DNA of 64,000 nt, from the NCBI GenBank assembly GCA_023301795.1, contig JALZVU010000008.1, positions 62,001-126,000 of the forward strand, given 5' to 3'. Positions within the stretch are counted from its first letter, which is position 1; each line of letters starts with the position of its first letter. The translations under genes were made by a program, and so were the position numbers. Positions 16,544 through 23,802 of this stretch are shown piece by piece. This stretch comes from Granulosicoccus sp. GTDB taxonomy: Bacteria > Pseudomonadota > Gammaproteobacteria > Granulosicoccales > Granulosicoccaceae. A model generated the notes under the pieces. It searched no databases. It had not been told where the DNA came from and was given only the letters and a program-made list of their open reading frames with translations.

Positions 16544-17562
16544 TGGCTACATCGGCTGCCGTAACTGATCGCCTATTCAGGCCCCTGCGTGATCTACGAA
16601 TTTCGGTCACGGATCGTTGTAACTTTCGTTGTGTGTATTGCATGCCGAAAGAGACCTTCGACAAAGACTACCGATTTTTACCCAAAGCCGAGCTGCTCAG
16701 CTTTGAAGAGATCGTAAAGGTAGTGGGTGCAGCGGCGGAGCTGGGTGTTACCAAAATACGATTGACTGGTGGTGAGCCATTACTGCGTCGCGATCTGGAC
16801 GTACTGATTGGTCAGATAGCCAAGGTTCCGGGCATCGAAGATATCAGCATGACCACCAACGGTTCGCTGTTGACTCAGGCACGGGCACGCACTTTGCGCG
16901 ATGCCGGATTGCAACGTATCACGGTGAGCCTGGATGCCATGGACGATGAAACATTCAAGGCAGTCAACGATGTTGATGTATCTGTTCAGAGTGTGCTTGA
17001 CGGTATAGAAAACGCCAGCGCAGCCGGGTTTAGCGGCACGAAAGTCAACATGGTGGTTAAGAAAGGGCTCAATGATCATTCCATCGTTCCCATGGCCCAG
17101 CACTTTCACGGCACGGACAGTATCTTGCGCTTCATTGAGTTCATGGATGTGGGCAATAGCAACGCATGGAATCTGGCACACGTGATCACCAGTGCACAAA
17201 TCGCTGAGCGTATTGGCCAGGTGCTGCCTATCCAGCCCGTGTCAGCCAACTACCGGGGAGAGGTTGCCAAACGCTGGGAGTACCTTGATGGCGGTGGGGA
17301 AATAGGCATTATTTCATCGGTATCGGAGCCGTTTTGTGGTGATTGCTCACGTGCTCGACTCAGCGCTACCGGAAGCATCTACACGTGCTTGTTTGCTAGT
17401 AGTGGGCACGATCTTCGGCCTAAGCTGCGCGAGCCCGGCGATGAAAGCGTCAGGGATGCCTTGCGCACATTGTGGTCACTGCGTACAGACAGATACTCTG
17501 AAACGCGAACCCAGGTTGCCGTGCTTCGGCCCAAGGTTGAGATGTCCTTTATAGGGGGTTGA
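16543..17562 (+). CDS. moaA: GTP 3',8-cyclase MoaA
   Basis: A 339-residue radical SAM enzyme that starts molybdopterin biosynthesis. The SAM cluster motif is CNFRCVYCMP (C26, C30, C33), with TGGEPLLR for SAM binding. The second cluster is built from C-x2-C-x13-C (FCGDCSRARLSATGSIYTC) near the C-terminus. It ends in IGG, and the C-terminal Gly-Gly is needed by MoaA to act on GTP. The gene overlaps the preceding one by a base and closes the AOR operon, so a dedicated copy probably supports pterin supply for the tungsten enzyme. Other moa genes are not in the window. Confidence 0.95.
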   Translation: MATSAAVTDRLFRPLRDLRISVTDRCNFRCVYCMPKETFDKDYRFLPKAELLSFEEIVKVVGAAAELGVTKIRLTGGEPLLRRDLDVLIGQIAKVPGIEDISMTTNGSLLTQARARTLRDAGLQRITVSLDAMDDETFKAVNDVDVSVQSVLDGIENASAAGFSGTKVNMVVKKGLNDHSIVPMAQHFHGTDSILRFIEFMDVGNSNAWNLAHVITSAQIAERIGQVLPIQPVSANYRGEVAKRWEYLDGGGEIGIISSVSEPFCGDCSRARLSATGSIYTCLFASSGHDLRPKLREPGDESVRDALRTLWSLRTDRYSETRTQVAVLRPKVEMSFIGG

Positions 17563-17622
17563 GTTTTCACCCTAAGTACTATGTCCAAGCGGCAGCCTAC
17601 TCGCTAATCTAGGCCTCAGCAT

Positions 17623-18900
17623 TTGTCAGGAAGCGTGATATTGAAGGTGGAACATTCAACGAACATTGGTCGTAAAGAGCCTGCTGGTGCAATAGCGCAA
17701 CGCATGGGCAGCTGGTCTTTGGGCCAATGGATTGCTGGGGCAGCAGTGCTGTTGCTGGGTTCCACAAATGTTCTTGCTCAGGGCGCGTTGCATGTCAACA
17801 TCCTGTACGTAGAGCAGCGCATTGAGCGCCCACCCGTGCTGTCCAATCTAATCAGTTGGCCTGAGGATGCCGGGCTCCAAGGTGCAAGCCTTGCGATTGA
17901 CGACAACAACACCACAGGCAAATTTCTTGGCCAAAACTACGCTCTGGAATCCATCGTGCTTGAGCCTGGGCATTTAGAGAACGAGGCGCTGGAGCAAATT
18001 CGGCAAACATTGGGTGCGGGTCCACGGCTTGTTGTTCTCAATCTGCCCGTTGAGTTATTGAAGCAGGTGGCGGCACTTGACGAAGCTCAGGATGATCTTC
18101 TGTTTAACGCGCAAGCACCAGAGAACACGCTGCGTAATGCTGACTGCAGTGCCAACCTGTTGCACACGGTACCTTCGCGGGGCATGCTCAGTGATGCATT
18201 GGCGCAGTTCTTTACGTACCGACGATGGCGTGAGGTGTTTCTCATTGAGGGTAACCGCGATGGGGACCGTGCGATGGCAACATCTGTGCGCCGATCTTTG
18301 CAAAAATTCGGTCTACCCATCGTTGAAGACAAGATGTGGATAGAAGATGCTGACATGCGTCGAAATGCATCAAGAGAGGTGCCTGTTTTTACCCAGGCGC
18401 GTAAATACGATGTGGTGCTCGTTGCCGATGAGGATCGCGATTTTTCAGAGTTTATTCTGTATAACACTTGGTTGCCACGACCTGTTGCCGGTAGTGCAGG
18501 CCTGACACCTGTTGGTTGGTCAGCGGTTATTGAGCAATGGGGAGCAGCGCAGCTGCAATCGCGTTTCGGCAAATTAGCGATGCGTGATATGACGTCACGT
18601 GACTACGCGAATTGGGCTGCGATACGCACGATTGGAGAGGCTGTTACGCGAACCGAGTCTGACGATACCCAAGTGCTGAGGGACTACATATTGTCCAGTG
18701 ATTTTGAATTGGCGGGTTTCAAAGGCGCACCATTGAGTTTTCGTGGCTGGAACGGGCAGCTACGTCAGTCCATACAACTGGTGCATGCTCACGCGGTTGT
18801 GGCCAGCGCGCCTGTTGAAGGTTTTCTGCACCCTGTTACCGAACTGGACACCCTGGGCACTGACCAGGCAGAAACACTGTGTGAAGCGTTTGACTTCTAA
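17623..18900 (+). CDS. periplasmic binding protein of the PQQ-alcohol dehydrogenase-linked ABC system (TIGR03863-like)
   Basis: A branched-chain-type periplasmic binding protein, 425 residues from the first possible TTG. A signal peptide is visible (WIAGAAVLLLGSTNVLAQ), followed by LHVNILYVEQRIERPPVLSNL and a C-terminal SFRGWNGQLRQSIQLVHAHAVVASAPVEGF-like segment (key SFRxWNxQLRQ, FLHP) typical of the family linked with PQQ-dependent alcohol dehydrogenases. The start is uncertain: AGGAAG at 17628-17633 favours TTG 17641 or GTG 17647, while ATG 17704 would give a compact signal peptide. It is paired with the beta-propeller gene after it. The matching ATPase and permease genes are about 30 kb away at 48.5-50.1 kb. 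Confidence 0.8.
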   Translation: MSGSVILKVEHSTNIGRKEPAGAIAQRMGSWSLGQWIAGAAVLLLGSTNVLAQGALHVNILYVEQRIERPPVLSNLISWPEDAGLQGASLAIDDNNTTGKFLGQNYALESIVLEPGHLENEALEQIRQTLGAGPRLVVLNLPVELLKQVAALDEAQDDLLFNAQAPENTLRNADCSANLLHTVPSRGMLSDALAQFFTYRRWREVFLIEGNRDGDRAMATSVRRSLQKFGLPIVEDKMWIEDADMRRNASREVPVFTQARKYDVVLVADEDRDFSEFILYNTWLPRPVAGSAGLTPVGWSAVIEQWGAAQLQSRFGKLAMRDMTSRDYANWAAIRTIGEAVTRTESDDTQVLRDYILSSDFELAGFKGAPLSFRGWNGQLRQSIQLVHAHAVVASAPVEGFLHPVTELDTLGTDQAETLCEAFDF

Positions 18901-18937
18901 CGCTTTCCGTTTATAACAAACGTAACTTTTTTCATTC

Positions 18938-19933
18938 ATGAAAACATCTACTGCTTACCATTGTGCTGCAGCATTTTGTCTGTCTATCCTGTCTGTTAAC
19001 CAGGCATCGGCACATTGGCTGTACGTCTCTAACGAGAAAGACGACACCATCTCCATCATTGACTCTGAGACCAACGAGGTTATCAACACCCTTGATGTGG
19101 GTGAGCGTCCACGGGGTGTAACAATCAGCCATGATTTTACTCACCTGTATATCTGCGCCTCAGACTCCGACACTGTGCAGGTAATGAGGATTGCTGATAA
19201 TCGCATTGTGTTTGAGTTGCCTAGCGGCGAGGATCCAGAGCAATTTGCGCTGCACCCTGATAACAAGCATCTTTATATTGCCAACGAAGATGATGCCATC
19301 GCCACCGTTGTTAATATTGAAACCCGACAGGTGGTTGCGCAAATTGATGTCGGTGTGGAGCCAGAAGGCATGGCGGTAAGCCATGATGGACGATACGCTA
19401 TCGTCACATCCGAGACCTCCAATATGGCCCACTGGATTGACACCGAGCGTCAGGAAATTGTTGCTAACACCCTTGTGGATCAGCGTCCGCGCGATGCTGA
19501 ATTTACGCTTGATGACAGTGAGCTGTGGGTATCCTCTGAGATTGGGGGCACCGTGTCTATCATCGATACCGAATCCAAGGAAATTAAACACACCCTGAAT
19601 TTTGAGATACCCGGGATTTCCAAAGACAGGATTCAGCCGGTTGGTATGGAACTGACCACGGATGGAAAACTTGCATTCATAGCGCTGGGGCCTTCCAATC
19701 ACGTGGCTGTTGTCGATCGTTCAACGCTTGAGGTAATTGAGTATGTTCTGGTGGGGCGGCGTGTCTGGCACATGGTACTCACGCCTGAAGAGGATAAGCT
19801 TTACACCACCAATGGTGTCTCAGGAGATGTCACGGTTGTGGATGTTGCCAGTTTGAAGGCTGAGAAAACCATCAAGGTTGGCCGTTATCCATGGGGCGTA
19901 GCAGTGTTACCCAAAGAGCATATTCCCCAGTAA
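18938..19933 (+). CDS. YVTN beta-propeller protein, PQQ-dependent catabolism-associated (TIGR03866/PedB-like)
   Basis: A 331-residue secreted beta-propeller: signal peptide ending near SVNQASA, then seven YVTN-like blades with repeating units such as LYVSNEKDDTISIIDSETNEV, LYIANEDDAIATVVNIETRQV and LYTTNGVSGDVTVVDVASLK (quoted in part). Proteins of this type accompany the Ped ABC transporter of pseudomonads, which has been reported as needed for lanthanide-dependent growth on alcohols; the blade protein's own task is unclear. It starts 37 bases after the binding protein gene and is likely co-transcribed with it. Confidence 0.85.
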   Translation: MKTSTAYHCAAAFCLSILSVNQASAHWLYVSNEKDDTISIIDSETNEVINTLDVGERPRGVTISHDFTHLYICASDSDTVQVMRIADNRIVFELPSGEDPEQFALHPDNKHLYIANEDDAIATVVNIETRQVVAQIDVGVEPEGMAVSHDGRYAIVTSETSNMAHWIDTERQEIVANTLVDQRPRDAEFTLDDSELWVSSEIGGTVSIIDTESKEIKHTLNFEIPGISKDRIQPVGMELTTDGKLAFIALGPSNHVAVVDRSTLEVIEYVLVGRRVWHMVLTPEEDKLYTTNGVSGDVTVVDVASLKAEKTIKVGRYPWGVAVLPKEHIPQ

Positions 19934-19999
19934 CGGTTAAACCAATCATAATACGATGCGGCCATGGCAGATATGGCGATTTATAGATTGTCATGACAC

Positions 20000-20827
20000 G
20001 TGACTATTCTGGTGTTTGATTCTGGTATTGGTGGTTTATCGGTCTTGCGTGAAGCACGACTGCTCATGCATGAAGAGCGGTTCGTGTATGTAGGAGATGA
20101 CGCTGGTTTCCCCTACGGCGATTGGGAAGAGAATGCACTTGCTCAACGTATGGTGGGGTTGTTTGAAAGTCTACTCGACACGTTTAATCCCCGGTTAGCC
20201 ATCGTTGCTTGTAACACGGCGTCAACGTTGATCATGCCGGCCTTGCGTGAACGTTTCAGTATCCCGTTTGTGGGTATTGTGCCAGCCGTAAAACCTGCTG
20301 CGGAGCGCACCGCTTCGGGTCTGATTACGGTACTGGCAACGCCTGGTACTGTCAGTCGTCCGTATACCCTGAACCTTATCAAACAATTTGCAGGTAAATG
20401 TGAGGTCAAACTTGTGGGAGCAACTTCGCTGGCGCGCATGGCAGAGGAGCACATGCAGCTGCGAGATATCGATACACAACTGCTTCGCGAGGAGATTCGG
20501 CCCTGCTTTGTTCAGCGTCAACATCGAAAGACAGACATTGTCACTCTGGGCTGTACCCACTACCCATTTCTGGTGAATGAGATGCGTAAGCTTGCACCCT
20601 GGCCGGTCGATTGGCTTGATCCAGCTCACGCGGTGGCTAAACAGGCGCAGCGACTCTTGAATAAAGCTGCGCCGATCACGCCTTATGAACAGGAAAGGCT
20701 GCAAAGCGATATTGCGATCATGACCTCTGGCAATCCCACAAGCGCGATCACGCGTTTGTTGAGCAGTTTCGGGATAACACTGGAGTCTATGTGCTTCCCA
20801 AGTCTCAACGCTATGCCAAGCGATTAG
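20000..20827 (+). CDS. murI: glutamate racemase
   Basis: A 275-residue enzyme making D-glutamate for peptidoglycan. It shows FDSGIGGLSV with the substrate-binding D-S pair, FPYG, the first catalytic cysteine in VACNTAST and the second in TLGCTHYPFL. The start is GTG at 20000; an ATG at 19993 is out of frame. It follows the beta-propeller gene by 66 bases on the same strand but is functionally unrelated. The DUF2805 protein and amidase follow. Confidence 0.95.
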   Translation: MTILVFDSGIGGLSVLREARLLMHEERFVYVGDDAGFPYGDWEENALAQRMVGLFESLLDTFNPRLAIVACNTASTLIMPALRERFSIPFVGIVPAVKPAAERTASGLITVLATPGTVSRPYTLNLIKQFAGKCEVKLVGATSLARMAEEHMQLRDIDTQLLREEIRPCFVQRQHRKTDIVTLGCTHYPFLVNEMRKLAPWPVDWLDPAHAVAKQAQRLLNKAAPITPYEQERLQSDIAIMTSGNPTSAITRLLSSFGITLESMCFPSLNAMPSD

Positions 20828-20890
20828 TGTTGGTAAAAAACGCTTCGGGGTGCACTTGTTATCTAAACAACATGAACTTACATTGCTTCC

Positions 20891-21157
20891 ATGAGTAGAC
20901 GTCTACCTGTGTTTTCTGAAAGTGAAGTGTCTCGTATTATCGAGATGGCATGGGAGGATCGCACGCCTTTCGATGCCATCACGGCAAGCTTTGGTATTAG
21001 TGAGCAGCAAGTCATCACGCTGATGCGACGCGAGATGAAACCCGGCTCTTTCAGGCTATGGCGAGAGCGGGTGAGCAATAGGAGCACCAAACATGCTGCT
21101 AAACGCCCTGAGGGGGTAACGCGAGCTTATTGTCCCACTCAATACAAACAACGCTGA
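20891..21157 (+). CDS. DUF2805/TIGR03643 small helix-turn-helix-like protein
   Basis: An 88-residue basic protein containing FSESEVSRIIEMAWEDRTPF, then FGISEQQVITLMRREMKPGSF and LWRERVSNRSTKH. This is the signature of TIGR03643 (DUF2805) proteins, which are short, widespread in Proteobacteria and Bacteroidetes, and of unknown function. The middle looks like a helix-turn-helix. It stops eight bases before the amidase start, suggesting co-transcription. Confidence 0.85.
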   Translation: MSRRLPVFSESEVSRIIEMAWEDRTPFDAITASFGISEQQVITLMRREMKPGSFRLWRERVSNRSTKHAAKRPEGVTRAYCPTQYKQR

Positions 21158-21164
21158 GTAAACC

Positions 21165-21599
21165 ATGTCTGTGCTTGATGCTTCGGCAATACGGTATCTG
21201 GTCGTTCATTGCTCGGATACACCCGATGATGAGCCAATGGGTGCACGTGAGATTCATCAGATGCATCTGGGTTTTGGCTGGCATGGTGTCGGATACCACA
21301 GAGTTATCACGCGTGATGGTGTGATCGAAGCCGCCAGGCCCGATTATTGGCAGGGGGCACATGTCTATGGCCACAACGAGATCAGCCTAGGGGTTTGTCT
21401 CATTGGGCGTAGCGCGTTTACTGACGCGCAGTTTGCCTCGCTCGAGACCGTGCTCAGAGGGTGGCTAGCCGACTACCCTGATGCCTGCATTTGTGGCCAT
21501 CGGGATTTTGACTATACGGATAAAACTTGTCCGAATTTTGACGTTGCAAGCTGGTGTTTGTCCCGTGGGCTGCGGGTAGGGCCTCCTCCCACTGCCTGA
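21165..21599 (+). CDS. N-acetylmuramoyl-L-alanine amidase, T7-lysozyme type, no signal peptide
   Basis: A 144-residue Amidase_2 protein. The zinc ligands H15 (VVHCS), H112 (CGHRDF) and C122 (KTCPNF) and the catalytic Y44 (VGYHRV) and K120 align with those of T7 lysozyme. It cuts the amide between MurNAc and L-alanine. There is no export signal, so it either acts on recycled anhydro-muropeptides in the cytoplasm or derives from a phage lysin; no other phage genes are near. The order murI-DUF2805-amidase puts two wall-related genes together. Confidence 0.88.
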   Translation: MSVLDASAIRYLVVHCSDTPDDEPMGAREIHQMHLGFGWHGVGYHRVITRDGVIEAARPDYWQGAHVYGHNEISLGVCLIGRSAFTDAQFASLETVLRGWLADYPDACICGHRDFDYTDKTCPNFDVASWCLSRGLRVGPPPTA

Positions 21600-21732
21600 A
21601 TGCTATGCCCCTCAGGTAACGAAGCCAGTCGATTTGTGACTGAGGGCGGCAATCAACTATCTTTCAGCAGCAGATGTAACCATCTTCGAGCACTACAAAG
21701 TGTGAACTGAGGCTCAGAAGCCACAAAAAAGC

Positions 21733-23802
21733 ATGGTTTTTGCTAAATATACGGTACGCCTACTCACTGGGCTGAATGGCAACAATACCGGAACGATGGC
21801 AAATCAATCAAAACCGCAGTCTGTAACGAAAATAAACACGGCGCTCGCCGCGAATTCAGATGATGAACGTACTGTAGAGGTAGAGGCGCTTCGACAGCAG
21901 ATTCAGTCACTGGAACGGCAGAACATAGAGTCTGGGCGCCACGAAAAGGGTTTACAGGATCAACTGGCTGCGCTGCATAAATCCATTGCTGAAATGGAAG
22001 CTCAGCGTGAAGAATTCGAGACGCTATACAACAACCAGCGCACCGCTGAAACGCGCTACCGCGAACTTTTTGATCTGGCACCAGTGGGCTATATCTCTTT
22101 AAGCTCTGAAGGCATTATCGACAAGGTCAATCTTGCAGCTATCTGGTTTTTAAAAATACCCGGATCCAAATTGATTAACACAGCGTTTTCCACATACTTG
22201 ACGACTGACGATCAGCTAAAACTGCACGAGTACCTGATGCTCGTGGCAAGCTCTCATCTGACGCAGACTTGGGTGGCCAACGTACAGTTGCCTGATGGCA
22301 GCAGCCGTCCTGTGCAGTTCATGTCGAGTGCGATTCGTAGCAGAAAAACTCACAAGCACAGTTACCAGATCATGATCGTCGATATCAGCCAACAGCTGAA
22401 CAATGAAAAACTGCTGCGCAACGCTAAAGATTATCTGGAAGAAATGGCGCACCAGGATCCATTGACCAAGTTGCCTAACCGCACGCTTTTCACTGATAAC
22501 CTTCAGTCTGCAATAGATCGCCGAAGTCGGGATGGCGGGAAAACAGGGGTTATTTACTTCGATTTGGATGGTTTCAAGCCAATTAATGACAGTCTGGGAC
22601 ACGCTGCGGGAGACAACGTTCTTAAGGAGGTTGCGAGCCGCGTCAGTGCGCTGCTGCGTCCTGGCGACAGCATGGCCAGACTCGGTGGCGATGAGTTTAC
22701 TGTGATTATGGATAACCCGGCAGGCGCTGACGATGTTGTTGCTTATGCGCAGGCTATTGCGGAACGTATCAGAGAGCCCTTTAAACTTGATGAGGCGGTC
22801 GTTAGGGTAAGTAGCAGTATCGGTATCAGTTTGTATCCTGATCATGCTGTGAAAATTGATGATCTGGTGAAAGGCGCTGATGCGGCCATGTATCAGGCTA
22901 AGCAAGCGGGACGGGATCAGGTGGTTATGTTTACCCGCGAGTCACTGGAAACCAGTGATAGGCAATCAGTGCTGGAAACCAGTCTGGTGCACGCGGTGCG
23001 TGACGATCAGCTGATCCTGCACTACCAACCGATTTACGACGTTGCCTCATTGAAAGTTGTCTCGGTAGAGGCGTTAGTGCGTTGGGAACACCCAACGCTG
23101 GGGCTTGTCTCTCCGGGCGAGTTTATTCCGCTGGCAGAAAAAACCGACCAGATCGTGGTCATTGGACAGTGGGTGCTGGAGACCGCCTGTCAGCAAGCAC
23201 GGGCATGGCAAATGGCGGGTATCCACACGCCGATAGCCATCAACGTTTCCGGACGACAGCTGGTGAAACCTGATTACGCCTCGAATGTCAGTCTGACGCT
23301 GGCGCGCCATGGTTTGTCGTCAAACGCGATAGAAATTGAAATCACAGAGACGGCTGTGATGCTTGATGATGTGCAGTGTGCACAGTCGTTGCAGCAGCTA
23401 AAGGAAGAGGGTCACATGCTGGCTATCGATGATTTTGGTACAGGCCATTCATCACTGGGGCGTCTGGCTCACTTGCCAGTCTCGCGGTTGAAGATTGATC
23501 GCATATTCATCGCCGATATGGGGCTGTCGAGCAATATGCGCTCACTCATCAGATCGATCATCGTTATGTCTCATGAGCTGGGCTTGCAAGTGGTATCGGA
23601 AGGAATTGAATGTCAGGAACAGTTGGAATTTCTTGCGAAGAACCACTGCGATGCGATTCAGGGCTACATGATGAGTCGCCCTGAACCTGCAGCTGACATC
23701 ACCAAGCTACTGGCATTCAATGCAGGCGCTAACGCTACGCAGTATCAAAGCTCTTCGACTGTGTCTCCCCCATCGGAGCTGTTGAATTCTCTCGAAACAT
23801 GA
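21733..23802 (+). CDS. PAS-GGDEF-EAL cyclic-di-GMP enzyme
   Basis: A 689-residue cytoplasmic protein. An N-terminal coiled coil (about 35-100) leads to a PAS domain (about 105-225), then a GGDEF domain with intact GGDEF at 318-322 and an inhibitory I-site RPGD at 309-312, then an EAL domain with EAL at 446-448, ITETAVM and DDFGTGHSS. Both the synthesis and breakdown sites of cyclic di-GMP look complete, so the net activity depends on the PAS signal. The start could be ATG 21733 or MANQS at 21796. Its last 68 bases overlap the 3' end of the convergent BLUF-CheB-CheR gene. Confidence 0.92.
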   Translation: MVFAKYTVRLLTGLNGNNTGTMANQSKPQSVTKINTALAANSDDERTVEVEALRQQIQSLERQNIESGRHEKGLQDQLAALHKSIAEMEAQREEFETLYNNQRTAETRYRELFDLAPVGYISLSSEGIIDKVNLAAIWFLKIPGSKLINTAFSTYLTTDDQLKLHEYLMLVASSHLTQTWVANVQLPDGSSRPVQFMSSAIRSRKTHKHSYQIMIVDISQQLNNEKLLRNAKDYLEEMAHQDPLTKLPNRTLFTDNLQSAIDRRSRDGGKTGVIYFDLDGFKPINDSLGHAAGDNVLKEVASRVSALLRPGDSMARLGGDEFTVIMDNPAGADDVVAYAQAIAERIREPFKLDEAVVRVSSSIGISLYPDHAVKIDDLVKGADAAMYQAKQAGRDQVVMFTRESLETSDRQSVLETSLVHAVRDDQLILHYQPIYDVASLKVVSVEALVRWEHPTLGLVSPGEFIPLAEKTDQIVVIGQWVLETACQQARAWQMAGIHTPIAINVSGRQLVKPDYASNVSLTLARHGLSSNAIEIEITETAVMLDDVQCAQSLQQLKEEGHMLAIDDFGTGHSSLGRLAHLPVSRLKIDRIFIADMGLSSNMRSLIRSIIVMSHELGLQVVSEGIECQEQLEFLAKNHCDAIQGYMMSRPEPAADITKLLAFNAGANATQYQSSSTVSPPSELLNSLET

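Noticed and set aside
22216-22905. 229-codon minus-strand frame inside the GGDEF-EAL gene
   Set aside because: Antisense to intact PAS and GGDEF domains; no independent start signal or family resemblance.
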